From Gnomoniopsis sp. IMI 355080 (lineage: Eukaryota > Ascomycota > Sordariomycetes > Diaporthales > Gnomoniaceae), in assembly GCA_027946555.1 (NCBI GenBank), contig JAPEVC010000043.1, positions 119,632-183,631 on the forward strand: 64,000 nt of DNA, given 5' to 3'. This document shows, piece by piece, positions 35,168 through 46,479 of the stretch (position 1 is its first letter; each line of letters starts with the position of its first letter). The notes under the pieces were generated by a model. That model was not told the DNA's origin, searched no databases, and saw only the letters and a list, made by a program, of their open reading frames with translations. Made by a program: the position numbers and the translations under genes.

Positions 35168-36752
35168 ATGGCTACCGACAAGGGCCTCGAGGATGTTCCC
35201 GAGGGTAAGTCTATCAACTATCCAACCTTGCATACTATTGGCATCCCCATCACCGTCACCAGGCGATGCTTCATCGCCACTGTCGTTCCAGCGCGCACTC
35301 ACCCCGCAACACACAAAACCGTGCGAGGCGCATCTGCAGGCGCCCAACCACCAGAAATGCGACCGCGCGAACGCGAGACGAGACCAAGTTGGCTAACACT
35401 CGATGTCTCATTTAGGTCAGATTGAGTCCAACTACGATGAGACCGTCGACTCCTTCGACGAGATGAACCTCAAGTCTGAGCTCCTCCGAGGTGAGAAAAC
35501 TTACGCCGTGGATCGCCACAAGATTGGGATTGGAGGACTGACTTTGGAATTAAGGCATTTACGCTTACGGTTTCGAGCGTCCCTCTGCTATCCAGCAGCG
35601 CGCCATCATGCCCGTCATCAAGGGTAAGCACAGTTCCAAACGACCATGTTGGTAAATTAAATCACTAATTATCGCACCACAGGCCACGATGTCATTGCCC
35701 AGGCCCAGTCTGGTACCGGCAAGACTGCCACCTTCTCGATCTCCGTCCTCCAGAAGATCGACCCCAACGTTAAGTCGTGCCAGGCTTTGATCCTCGCACC
35801 CACCCGTGAGCTTGCTCAGCAGATTCAGAAGGTCGTCGTTGCCATCGGCGACTTCATGAACATCGAGTGCCACGCCTGCATTGGCGGCACCAGCGTTCGT
35901 GATGACATGAAGGCCCTCCAGGACGGCCCCCAGGTCGTCGTCGGTACCCCCGGCCGTGTCCATGACATGATCCAGCGCCGTTTCCTCAAGACGGACGGCA
36001 TGAAGATGTTCGTTCTGGACGAGGCTGACGAGATGTTGTCTGTAAGTATTACCTGCTTGGAATCCCCAATCATTCTCCCGTGCTGACAGCTTTTGCAGCG
36101 TGGTTTCACCGAGCAGATCTACGACATCTTCCAGCTGCTGCCTCAGTCCACCCAGGTGGTTCTGCTGTCCGCTACCATGCCTCAGGACGTTCTCGAGGTC
36201 ACCACCAAGTTCATGCGCGACCCCGTCCGCATTCTGGTCAAGAAGGACGAGCTTACCCTTGAGGGTATCAAGCAGTTCTACATCGCCGTCGAGAAGGAGG
36301 AGTGGAAGCTCGACACCCTGTCCGACCTGTACGAGACTGTCACCATCACCCAGGCCGTCATCTTCTGCAACACCCGCAGAAAGGTTGACTGGCTCACTGA
36401 CAAGCTCACCGCCCGTGACTTCACCGTCTCTGCCATGCACGGTGACATGGACCAGGCCCAGCGTGACCTCATCATGAAGGAGTTCCGCTCTGGCTCCTCT
36501 CGTGTTCTCATCGCCACCGACCTGTTGGCTCGTGGTATCGATGTCCAGCAGGTCTCGCTGGTCATCAACTACGACCTCCCCGCCAACCGTGAGAACTACA
36601 TCCACCGTATCGGTCGTGGTGGCCGTTTCGGTCGTAAGGGTGTCGCCATTAACTTCGTCACCGCTGACGACGTCCGCATGATGCGTGAGATTGAGCAGTT
36701 CTACAGCACCCAGATCGAGGAGATGCCCATGAACGTGGCCGACCTCATCTAA
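35168..36752 (+). CDS. tif1: Translation initiation factor eIF4A (DEAD-box RNA helicase), five exons
   Basis: This is the ATP-dependent RNA helicase of the cap-binding eIF4F complex, which unwinds mRNA leaders in the cytosol. Exons are 35168-35204, 35416-35490, 35555-35623, 35683-36041 and 36099-36752, giving 397 residues, the normal length. All motifs are present: Q motif region (GFERPSAIQQRAI), Walker A AQSGTGKT, PTRELA, TPGR, DEAD in VLDEADEML, SAT, and HRIGRGGRFGRKG. The first exon is only 37 nt and is followed by a 211-nt intron, a common arrangement in this gene. Codons are strongly C-ending compared with neighbours, which fits high expression. That bias leaves a 400-codon open frame on the opposite strand, which I reject as a gene. 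Confidence 0.98.
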
Positions 36753-37580
36753 AAGAACACAACACCGTCGAGTCATCACCCCGTTTCTCTCAAAGAATCA
36801 ACCGCGCCGCTTTTCTCACAGACTGGATTTTGGTCATCAGGGCAGGGCATAAGTGTTTCGTTGGTCAAATAGAGGAGGGAAGGGGGGCTGCGTACGCCAA
36901 ATAGATCTGGCACATCCACGTAGCGAAATCAGGGTGCGCACAAAAGTAGCTGGAGGGTTTTCATTAAGGGTTTGCGAATTTCACGAGTTTACTGCCTTTT
37001 TCATATCCAGTGAGGGATGTTTATCTGTCAGGAAGTCTGGACAGGTCTGCACTGGGTGTTTTGTACTTATGAGGTGAAAGTCTTCGTAATGAGATCAACA
37101 TCTCGCAACGCATACCTTCCCGGCAGCTTGAAATTTGACGTTGATTTATTTGACAAGCCCACTCTTACGACACGTGCTGATTGTGTTGCAACAGACCTCA
37201 AAATCATGTTAAACAGGCACTTCCAGACGAATAGTCCACATGCCAGTTGTTTGGTCTGAAGCAAGCGCCGCGTGCGGTGAGCCTGGGGCCTCTTCTACCA
37301 ACCCCGTATCTTGCGCCTTCAGCCTTCGACGACCTGTTGTCGTCTCAATCTCGTTTCAACTGGTTCTCCTTTTGAGTTCGACTCCAGACCTAAATCACTC
37401 ATCTCAAGTTGTCTGGATCTGTCGAGCCTCATCGGTATCCCCACTGCCAAACCGGCGTTGGTGGCCAGGTGCCGCGCAACCAACTCCATCGTCACGACTC
37501 ACTTATCACGCTCACAACAACCACAATCCACCACTTTCAGCGATCTTCTCGAGCACACATAAGAGAACCTCATCGTCAGA
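36753..37580. other. Spacer between eIF4A and SUMO
   Basis: This 828 bp holds the 3' UTR of eIF4A and the promoter/leader of SUMO. The leader side (37430-37580) is C/A-rich. No coding sequence is supported. Confidence 0.45.
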
Positions 37581-38041
37581 ATGTCTGATCGGTCCATTAC
37601 CCCCCAGGGATCGGCCTACGTGGACGATCCCATCAAAGGCTACCCTGACGCTACCAACGAACCCCTACCTGATGCTGCTCCTACGAACGACAATCGTCAG
37701 AAAGCTCCACAGATCGAGATCCGCGTTGTCGACCAGCAGGGAAACGAGTGCCACTTCAAGATCAGGACTACCACGAAGTTCGACAAGGTCTTCACTGCCT
37801 TCACCGAGCGTCAGAACGTTACCCAGGGCAGCTTGCGTTTCCTCTTCGATGGCCAACGCGTTGGCGGAGACGATACGCCCGAATCTGTAAATTCCCAAGA
37901 CTTCCTCACCTTTACCCTCTGACTTTGGCAAGTACTAGCTTGGCTGACAAATTCCCTGCAAAAAAGCTGGAGATGGAAAATGGAGACACGATTGAGGCTC
38001 ATACCGAGATGGTCGGTGGTGGCCTGGCTTCAACCTCCTAA
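37581..38041 (+). CDS. smt3: SUMO (Smt3), two exons
   Basis: This is the ubiquitin-like modifier attached to lysines of nuclear and other proteins. Exons are 37581-37886 and 37967-38041, giving 126 residues. A flexible 40-residue N-tail is followed by the beta-grasp fold (IEIRVVDQQGNECHFKIR ... LRFLFDGQRVGGDDTPESL). The protein ends VGGGLASTS, so a Ulp1-type protease must remove about five or six residues to expose the Gly-Gly. The three glycines leave one residue of doubt about the cleavage site. The intron sits at DTPES/LEMENGD. SUMO sites of the psi-K-x-E kind are possible in the N-tail (IKGY is not a full match). Confidence 0.96.
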
Positions 38042-38790
38042 GGGACTTTGGGGGTCATCGAGATTATGGCAGCATTCGATAGGCATGGTACTCACTGATG
38101 TATGAGTGGCAATCACTTCGAGGAATATATCAGAGGCTGCGGTGGGAAATGGGCAGCTAGCAGCAAGTCTTACCCAGCACCCGAGTATAATAAGGCCCTG
38201 GCGAATTGAGAAGCGTTGCAATCAATGTGAGAAAATGGGCAGGTTCATACGATCACAAGATCAGTAGGCAATTCCAGATAAATCAGCAATGGATCTGATA
38301 CCCTCAGCAGTCATCCATGGCTGGAAACTGGTCAGTAACATATGTTGCAGGCGTTGATTCACCACGGCGTGATTTCCTGCTCGGTCCTACCATTTGTTCA
38401 AGCATTGGGAATGGGAATTTTGCAAGCTGAAATTGGAGAAATGCACATAATCACCAACAGGTCATTGTGACCTGTAATGGGGCTCAGTCAGATCATGGCA
38501 TAGACAGAAAGAACTGCCATGTTTGGCACTGCCTTGGGTGCAAATAATGTTTTCCTGTTGCAATCGCGTAGAGTGATCAGACAAGGTGGTTGTTGAAGGT
38601 ACCTGGGTACAAGTACCACCCCTGCACGGATGTGCCTGCCGTACCTGATATGCCTAACCCATGGTTGTTACACCAGCTCAGCCTTGAACACTCCTCAGTC
38701 TCACATCCTGAACTCGCGCATCAGCAACAGAACTCCTTTTTCTTCATTTCTTGCCAGCACACATACGTTCATTCGATCCCTACAGCAAAC
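38042..38790. other. Spacer between SUMO and yra1
   Basis: This 749 bp has no supported gene. A TACCTGGGTA palindrome variant is at 38600-38609, close to the yra1 start. Confidence 0.45.
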
Positions 38791-40321
38791 ATGGATCGCA
38801 GTCTTGACGAGATTCTCGCCGAGCAACGTCCTGTATGTGTCTTTTGCCTTTCTCACCGAGGCTTGCCCAGCCTTGCAGCCAGCTTGATGAAGCTGTAGCA
38901 CTGATTCAGCGCGAAACACAGAACAGGAACGGTGGCAGATCTCGCGGTGGACGTGGTCGAAATGACCAGCAGCGCCGACGAGAACCCAGAGATGACTATC
39001 CTCGCGATGGTGTCAGAAAGGTACGCCAGCACCTCCGTCTTCCCAATTCCTCTCGACGTATATAGCTGACGCGCAGACCGCATTCTCCAGGTGCACTACC
39101 TCCTCCCCTTCTTCCTCTGAACATGCGCCTGCCCCGCTAGCTATTCCCACTCGCCTCTTCTTGGGTCTTCGACTACCTTTCCAGCTCTCTCGACACCACA
39201 GCGCAATTACAGCCCTCGGAGAACGGCGACTGGAAGGTGGTGAGTCAAAGGCAAAACCCAAAAGCTAACCTCTCCCGATTCGGCGCAACAGTCATACCGC
39301 GACGATGCTCCCAGAAACCTAGACTCGTACGATTGATCCCCTTACTGCTTTCGCGTGCAAAAGGCGAGATGCTGACGGTCTGCCTACAGCGAATGGGTAC
39401 ACGATAGATTTGAAGACAATGGTATTGTCTCCCGCTGTCCCAAGAACCCTGCAATGAATGTCAGGCTAACTCGGCTTTGCAGGACATAGATCACGTCAAG
39501 GACGCCGAGGACAGGACCGAGACTTTCCATCAGGTGACGTGTAGGTTGGCCAATCAGGCACAGAAGTCGGGTACTTGTATGCTAACGGGGTAACAAAGTG
39601 AGGAGGAGGTCGGTACCAAGGTTCGCGTCGACAATGTCCACTACGACCTGAGCGAAGAGGATCTTCTTGTACGTCTTCAAATTATCCATTTTAAGGGACG
39701 CATACTGACTGACAGTCACAGGGCTTGTTCAAGACGGTTGGCAACGTGCTGAACCTGGCCATCAAGTACGACAGGGCGGGCCGTTCGACAGGTTCGGTGT
39801 TTGTAACATACGAATTCTACGAAGATGCTCAGGAGGCTGTTCGTGAATTTAATGGAGCCAACGCCAAGGGCCAACCGATCCACCTCAAAATCCTTCCTCC
39901 CCTTCGGCGGCGCGACAATGGCGGCATGGCTGGTCGACCTCTCTCCGAGCGCGTGACGCTTCCTTCTGGTCGCAACCGCTCCAGATCGCCAGCTAGAGAC
40001 CTCGAGGATGAGGCTGCCCGGCGCAATATTGATCGATACGTGCCCGGTGGACGGCGCGATCGCGACCGCAGCCCAATTCGAGGTCGTGGACGGGAACGAG
40101 GACGTCGCCCTGGTGCAGGTCGCGACCGCGGACGAGGCAACGCCGGCGAGGGCGGAGATAGACCAGGACGGGATGGACGTCCGAAGAAGACGCAGGAGGA
40201 GCTCGACGCCGAGATGGAAGACTACTTCAATGCGCAGGCTTCTTCTAACGGTGGTGGTCAGGCGCCGGCGGCAGCAGCAGCGGCCCCGGTCGCTGAGGAA
40301 GACATCGACATGATCGAGTAA
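38791..40321 (+). CDS. yra1: mRNA export adaptor Yra1/ALY (REF family), seven exons
   Basis: This adaptor links splicing/TREX to the Mex67 export receptor. Exons are 38791-38832, 38910-39020, 39292-39326, 39390-39421, 39483-39538, 39603-39668 and 39722-40321, giving 313 residues. The N-terminus MDRSLDEILAE is the conserved REF box that binds the helicase Sub2/UAP56. An RG-rich segment precedes an RRM (about 116-190) with VRVDNVHYDL and GSVFVTYEF (RNP motifs) separated by an intron. The rest is RS/RG/RD-rich and ends in a conserved acidic REF-C box (KKTQEELDAEMEDYF). The 56-nt exon 5 and its donor (GTGTAG) are the weakest call; the alternative donor five bases earlier breaks the frame. Six introns in 1.5 kb is the highest density in the window. 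Confidence 0.87.
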
Positions 40322-40729
40322 TAGATTGTCGAAGGCCCGGGAAGGCAAGACATCCCACTCATTATACTGGCGTTAGCATGGATTAGGTCGATGGATTAGA
40401 AAAGCTTGAAAGAATGCAGCTACCAGCATGAATACTACCCGGCTCTGGTGCTTGTCCATTCCCACGCTGATAGTATATAGAGATGTATCTTTTTAAAGAC
40501 GTTCTCTGAAAAAAAAAAAACTTGGATATCACCTGAGGGATTCGTGTCAAATATGTCACATCCGACAGCGACCAGACAGAAAGCAATGGGAGTGAGTGAG
40601 ACTTTGAGTATGGCAGACATTTGTCATGCCCTCCAGCTTGGGTGTGGTAACACACATGCTGCAAACGTTCGAACTAATCTGCATATCGTACTCATATCGC
40701 AATAGTATCGCAGCGCACTCGTTGCCGCA
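40322..40729. other. Convergent 3' spacer downstream of yra1
   Basis: This 408 bp lies between the yra1 stop and the stop of the disordered-protein gene. An A-run near 40510-40520 lies in the presumed 3' region. No gene is seen. Confidence 0.5.
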
Positions 40730-41791
40730 CTAATTAAATAATTCCAGGGTGATATCGCCATGAATATAAGCCTTCAGCTCAAGTTCAATATCCAGATTCA
40801 TCTTCAGCTCCACCGCCAGCGCCGCCTTCTTCCCACCGGCGACCATTTTTCGCGCCTGCGGCACAACCCTCTCTAGCTCTTCTATGTCGTCCTCGTCCTC
40901 CTCCTCGTCGTCTTCATCATTCTCGTTGATGCGCGCCGCCGCCACCGTCCGTGGCGCTCGTGGGACGATCGCTTGCACGGGCGCACCCACGGGCTCGCGC
41001 ACCGTCTTGCTCCGCTTCAGTGGCACAGGCGGCCGCGCGGCGGCGGCCGCCACCATAGGCTGCCAGGGTCCAGTGGAAGAGGAAGAGGTCGTTGAGGAGG
41101 AGGTATAGCCACCCGCGCTGCTGCTCTGGTCCAGGTTAGGCGGAACGGTGTTTGTCCGTGGCCTATGAGGCCGGCGTGTTCGTACGCTTGGTTTGGGGAG
41201 GGGCGGCGAGAGTTGAGAGGACCAGTAATTTTGTTGTTGTTGTTGTTGTTGTGGTTGTGGTTGCTGTTGTTGTTGCCGTGTGGAGGGCGGAGTGGGGAGA
41301 TAAGAGTAGCTGTTACTGGGCTGGAAGTAGGAGGGCGAAGGGGAGGCGTCTTCGTAGCTGGGGACGGAGGAGCCTCCGGCGGTGGGGGTAGTGCCGCGGG
41401 AGGGCCGCTGATTGCGGACTTTTGCGCGCGAGTTGGTGCGCGCGTTGTAGTTGGGCGTCAGGGTGTTTGCGCTTGTTGTAGTGTTGAGAGGCCGTGGCGG
41501 TGGGCGCCGGCGCGAGGTGTTGGCGAGATTTGTAGTATTGGAGTGGTTGAGGTTCATGGGGGTTGGTCGTCGTCGTCGTCTGGCTCTAGGAGTTTGGTTG
41601 TCTGTGTCGTCCGAACCACTATCGCTGTCGCCTTCGGACGAGTCGTCCTCCGAGGACTCGCCGGCATCTTGTTGTTGTTGTTTTTGTTCTTCATCTTCTT
41701 CAGAAGAGCTGTCGTCGTATTGTTCTACGACAGGTGTTCTCCTCCTTCTCATACTTGGTGCCCGCGATGACGCGGTTGATGTGGAATGCAT
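40730..41791 (-). CDS. Disordered Ser/Gln/Arg-rich protein with beta-like C-terminus
   Basis: This is a single-exon frame of 353 residues from the first ATG. The protein has an Arg-rich start, an acidic Ser/Glu/Asp tract, two polyglutamine tracts (encoded near 41220-41275), a Ser/Thr-rich tract and an acidic DDEEEDEDD tract. It ends with an alternating hydrophobic segment (ELKMNLDIELELKAYIHGDI) that looks like a few beta strands and is the only part likely to be folded. I do not recognise the function. Support comes from the long ATG-started frame, the clean start and stop context, and a sharp switch from biased low complexity to an ordered end. It could be a fungal-specific nuclear or cell-wall-linked protein, but nothing decides. 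Confidence 0.68.
   Translation of the reverse strand: MHSTSTASSRAPSMRRRRTPVVEQYDDSSSEEDEEQKQQQQDAGESSEDDSSEGDSDSGSDDTDNQTPRARRRRRPTPMNLNHSNTTNLANTSRRRPPPRPLNTTTSANTLTPNYNARTNSRAKVRNQRPSRGTTPTAGGSSVPSYEDASPSPSYFQPSNSYSYLPTPPSTRQQQQQPQPQQQQQQQNYWSSQLSPPLPKPSVRTRRPHRPRTNTVPPNLDQSSSAGGYTSSSTTSSSSTGPWQPMVAAAAARPPVPLKRSKTVREPVGAPVQAIVPRAPRTVAAARINENDEDDEEEDEDDIEELERVVPQARKMVAGGKKAALAVELKMNLDIELELKAYIHGDITLELFN
41220..41275. repeat. Trinucleotide (TTG/CAA-type) tract encoding polyglutamine
   Basis: An imperfect run of ttg/tgg-type triplets on the plus strand reads as glutamine codons in the gene on the minus strand. Length variation between strains would change the two polyGln tracts. Confidence 0.8.
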
Positions 41792-44700
41792 GGTGTCGAG
41801 GCGTGTAGTTGGAAGGGTTAGGGTCGGTGTAAGTCGAGAGGGGGGGTAGTCATGTGTGTGGGGGTATCTTGCGTCTTTGTTTTTCTTCCTTTCTTACATA
41901 AAATATTGTGTGCAAACGAGAGTGAGAGTGCAAAGAATAAAAAGAAGTACCTGCTCGTGGCTTATGATGCTCTGCAGACACGAGCGCGCTAGGAAAGGGA
42001 ACCGTTCAAGAGTCTAATATGGTGGTAGCATGACGGGGATGACAGCCTTAGAGCCGCAACGTTAATTCAGGGTCCTTGTCCAACATGGGTGGGGGATCGT
42101 CAAAAACCGGCTTTGCCCGCCACCCTCACACCAAAGACCTGTCACAGGGATGACATCGTCTAGCCAAGTTTCTGTGTCCCCGTATGCTGTTTGCATTCTA
42201 TTTATTTTTGATTTTTTGGGGGGTCGTACACCACCCCTGGCATGAGTTTGATGAAGGCCATCTCGTGTTGCACAGCGTGTGCTAGGTTATGGTCCTCGGC
42301 ACGCTGTCTCTCTCTATCGATAGTTACTCTACATACCCAGGTACCCTGAGGATCGTGATTTATTGAGACGCCATCTCACTCTGTTCCTGGATTCTCGAAC
42401 TCTATTCATTGTTTTGATACTGACTGCTTCCAGGAACGCCCTACCAAAGTACTCTGTATGTGAACACCAACCACCTCTGAAACGATTACCCTGGCACAAC
42501 AATAACAATAACAAAACAACAACAACATGTACACAACCACAATCATTAGGGCCTCTGGGGTCCAGGAAATCGGGAAATGCCCGCCCGGACTTGCGGTCCA
42601 TCCCGCCAGAAAATCCGCGTGGAATCCTCAACCGACCTTGATACGTTTTGCGGTGCCCACGACTGGACCCCCCGGCGATGGGTTCCCCCTGGCTTACGCA
42701 TGGCATGCGGCAAAGAGGGTGCCAGGTTTAGTGGCCATCTTGACTCGCGATCCTGCTTGCGATCCCCCTTCTCCTAGCAAAAAAATGCTACGATGTTGGC
42801 ATCTGACAGCTCAGTCTGCATCTCTTTTTTCCTCCCTTGCAAATGCCTTGATTTTGGTGGCATTCCTCCTGCTGCTACTCTACGCTGCCACGCAAGGCGG
42901 GCGGTTCACGGTTCACGGTCCCATGTCGCCGCTGGGGGGTTGGCTTGGCCACCAGCATGGAATTTGCGCGCGCACCTTTTTTTGGAACTTTTGCCCGACG
43001 CAAATCTCACCATCACGAGTCTGACTGAGCGTGGAGCTTGGAAAATTTTCGCCGACATATAAGCTATGGCATCATCGTAGTTTCGAACATCGAGACTTGT
43101 ACTGCCTTCCCGGTGGAGGGGGAAAAAAACAGTCATCAAGATCCTCGACACATAGCCTCTCGCATCGCCGGGAAATATTTGTGACGTGCGTCGTTCATAA
43201 TGTCGATGAGGCTGCTGAAAACTTCTCAGGTTCAAGAGAATTGTTTTATTTGCGTACCTAGGTGGTTGACCCGCCTTCGCAGCTGTTTCTTGTTTGTGTT
43301 TCTGTATTCTTGGTCTCATCAGTCCGAATTTGTACGCCGTGAGACCCGTGAGAAGACACCAGAAAGTTGGTAGAATGCAGTACCAGAGCACACACGATTG
43401 CGACCATCTTGCTTTCGCGCTTGCCATTTCCATCACCCTGGCCTCGTCGTGCGTTGCGCGCTTTTGATCACCTCATTCCACTTGGGTTGCTCCCAGTGGT
43501 CAGACCGGCCAGGCGCAAGACAAGGCTTGAACACCTGCCCATCACCACTTTGTGATCAGTCAACATGCGACAATGAGAGGAGCACTATTATGACAGGTCA
43601 ATGTTGGTCTCACAGGAACCACGCATGCGGTTGGGCCAATCTCGATCCCCAACATAAGTTCAAATCAAGAAAACAAGGAACAGATGTAGGATCACAGAAC
43701 GCAGCACGGAAAGACACATTGTCTTACTACAAGCATCTCTACCATTGCTATGGCTGGTTCTTCAAGCCGTATTGTCCAAGCCTATGAGGGCCTTTCTTGG
43801 AATTTGAGACAGATTCTCCAGGCCTTCAGCTGTCACAAGGCTTCTGTGTGTGACACACGAGATGGTATCGCAATAATTATAGGGGGACTCGCCCCGCAAC
43901 TCATAAACACGTAGAGCCAGAGTATCATGGCCTCTTGCTGATACCCAGCGGCTGCTCGGTCCTAAATAATCCAGCGAAAGTGCCTGATGAATCCGTCCTC
44001 GTGACCCGCCTCGCTCCCACAGATCTGCCGTCTCCAGACATCAGTTGGTCTACCGCTTCCTTCATTTGACATAATATCGCGCCATGTGTGTAGGCAGAAC
44101 CATACGGTGAAGAGTACTGCCTACCAGGCTCAGGACTCCTTGTTTAGACAGCTTGTTTCGCTGAAGCCGGTATTTCCCTAGCGGAACTTGGACATACGTG
44201 CTCCACAACGGAAACCAGCCTGCGAGACTGCCAACGTCGGGGATGTACTACCAGTCGAATCCCGGCTCTGAGAATGGCTTCGGAGCCCCGAGATACAAAG
44301 CTGCTCAGCTACACGAAAAATAGAATAGCATTTGCAGATCTTTCGATGATGACGATGGTAAGACTCCGCTTCCAACCGAGGAGAACGATGTTCCTCTGCC
44401 AGTCTGACGCTGAGTAGTGAGTGAATACGGCGGTCTCTTGCCGTCCTTGTCTCTTCATACTCTGTAGTCAGTGTTTGGCTGTAGTTCGGGGTTGCTTGGA
44501 GACCAATGGGCTCCGTATAGCATCGGCATTCCTCAGAAATTGTGTCTCGGTCACTTGGCTGTACAGGATATCTTGTCCCACCTCTGCTAACCAGATAAGA
44601 AGCGCCGAGCCATTCAATGAGGTTGTTGTAGTGCTTGTCTCAAAGAAGTTGTCTCAGTAGAAGCCGTTCCTTGAAAGGCTATGCTAAAGAGCAAGTCTAT

Positions 44701-44966
44701 GGCGGGCAGCGTGCCAGGGGGAACATCTTGTTCTCTTGCTACCCCCTGGCATGCACTTGGATATGAGCCCACGAGGCCTCAAGTCTGCGACCAACTCCAC
44801 AATGTAGTAAGTCTGCCAGTCACTCAGGCTCTGATCGTGATTTTTTTTCATTACCTTTTACTGGCTTTGAGTATTCACACTATTATGCGAGCCATATTTG
44901 GAAAACCCAACATGATATGTATGTGTATACTGCCCGTGTGTAAAGTTGAAATATACCTCTATAGCC
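41792..44966. other. 3.2 kb gene-free spacer
   Basis: Both strands were read. Frames stay below about 180 codons and none resembles a known protein. A CAA-type microsatellite lies at about 42499-42527, TACCCAGGTA at 42334-42343 and a 9/10 TACCTAGGTA at 43255-43264. The part next to 41792 should hold the promoter of the disordered-protein gene. No tRNA or mobile element is visible. Confidence 0.45.
42499..42527. repeat. CAA/AAT-type microsatellite
   Basis: A short A-rich trinucleotide tract (aacaataac units becoming caacaacaa) lies in the spacer. Confidence 0.7.
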
Positions 44967-46040
44967 TCAGTCCAACTTCTTCCTCTTCTTCTCGAGGCCT
45001 TCAGCCATAGCAGCAGCGACGTCCTCCGCAGTCCTGCCTCGCTTCCTCTGCCCGATCTTCTCCTCACCCAGCACCGTATCCTCTGCGACCGCCTTGAACA
45101 CGCCCGCCGCGCCTTGGAACAAGTAAGGCTCGAACCCGCCTTCTTCCGCGTGCGTTTTCGAGATCTCCTCCATCTCCCGCACCCAGCGATACGCCTTGGG
45201 TGCCATCCCTACCAAAGAGTTCTTGGTCTGTTGCACACGCGCAGGCACGAGTTCCTCCATGGCCTCCTGCAACGCCGGCAGCACGCCCATCCGGTGCGCG
45301 GTGGTGTAGGACTGGATGGCAATGGCCGAGTACCCCTTTGACAAGGAGGCAAAGCACATTTTCAACCCGGAACTAGCGCCGACATCGGGCGAGATGTGCT
45401 TCATGTTGAGCACTGCGGCCAACGTGGTGCCGTAGCCAGGAATGTCGGCGACGCTCACGGGGCCAGAGGTTGGCATCGACGGCAGGTTCCAGTCGCCGTC
45501 TCCTTCTTGCTCGCCGCCCGCGGTGGGTCGCGGGGGCCCGCCGAGGATGCTCCCGTCGATGAGCGTGATGGGCACGTTGGCGGCTGCGATGTTCTTGGCG
45601 ATGCGCTTGATGGTGCTCGGGGCCACGGCGTTCATGTCCGCAAAGTACAGCGGCGGCTGCGCCTTGGTCACGAGGGCCATGGCGTCGATGAGCCGTTGGG
45701 CGGTGGACTCTGCGTCTCGCGGAGGCACGACGGAGAGGATTACATCGCAGGCTTTAACGAGGTCGGTATCGTTCGAGAGGTCGTTTACTTGGGCGGATTT
45801 GACTCTCTCGATTGTGTCTTTACTGGTGAGTGTGTTAGATTGAGTCTCTGTCTTGTTCATTCGGACTGGGACAAGGGAGACAAGGGAGCTTGAGCAGAAC
45901 GGCGCTGTGCAAAATTCCTACCTCCTGCCTGCACAATTTGTAGCGACTGAGAAGCCTTTTGCTACGAGAAGTTTGGCAATTCCCATGCCCATGTCTCCGA
46001 TCGACAGGATGCCGACGGTGGCGAGCTTGGCGGAGGCCAT
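44967..46040 (-). CDS. 6-phosphogluconate/3-hydroxyisobutyrate dehydrogenase-like oxidoreductase, two exons
   Basis: Exons, in gene order, are 46040-45922 and 45822-44967, giving 324 residues. The NAD(P)-binding Rossmann start is GILSIGDMGMGIAKLL; the third Gly of the usual GLGxMG is replaced by Asp-Met-Gly spacing but the pattern holds. The splice restores NCAGRSKDTIERVK, which fits the family's N-R-S/T after beta 2 (cofactor choice). DGSILGGPP corresponds to the substrate loop (usually DAPVSGG). GLKMCFASLSKGYSAIAIQ corresponds to the catalytic-Lys helix region and begins the C-terminal DUF1932-like domain. The C-terminus is Lys-rich (KKRKKLD), which could be a nuclear or peroxisome-unrelated basic tail. 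The substrate is unknown; beta-hydroxyacids are typical. The tail is unusual for the family. Confidence 0.88.
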
Positions 46041-46479
46041 TGTGTTATTGTTGTTTGTAGATATATACGTAGCCTGCTTATTAGTTTGCGAAATACTGGA
46101 AGATGGGTGCACCGTAGCTTTTTGAGTACGGTTGATCAAATTCGATGCGCCACCGTTTTGAGTGAGACTCTCATAAAGTTAATCTTATGGTGATGATGCC
46201 GATATGTGTATACTTCCGTATAGATATCAATAATCTATCTACCAAAGTTCAAACGTGTTGAGCTTCAGCGCGGGTGCTTACAAATCTCAGTCTCATGTGG
46301 AGGTACTGGCTAAGATGCACATGTATTCAAACACAACAAACGAGCCTTGCAACTTCACTTCACCCCTGACGTGTGGAAAGCCCAGCGCCGATCTTTTGAG
46401 ATGTTTCGCATTATTATCCATACTATCATTATGGATTTCAAGTGTGACGATGGATTGTACCTGACTATACAATGCACCC
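46041..46479. other. Spacer upstream of the dehydrogenase-like gene
   Basis: This 439 bp of A/T-richer sequence has no supported gene. It should contain the dehydrogenase promoter and the 3' end of the next gene. Confidence 0.45.

Noticed and set aside
35565..36779. Open frame of 404 codons on the minus strand opposite eIF4A
   Set aside because: It lies wholly antisense to a perfect eIF4A gene with strongly C-ending codons, which removes stops on the other strand. Its translation is low-complexity Val/Leu/Asp/Glu without any family.
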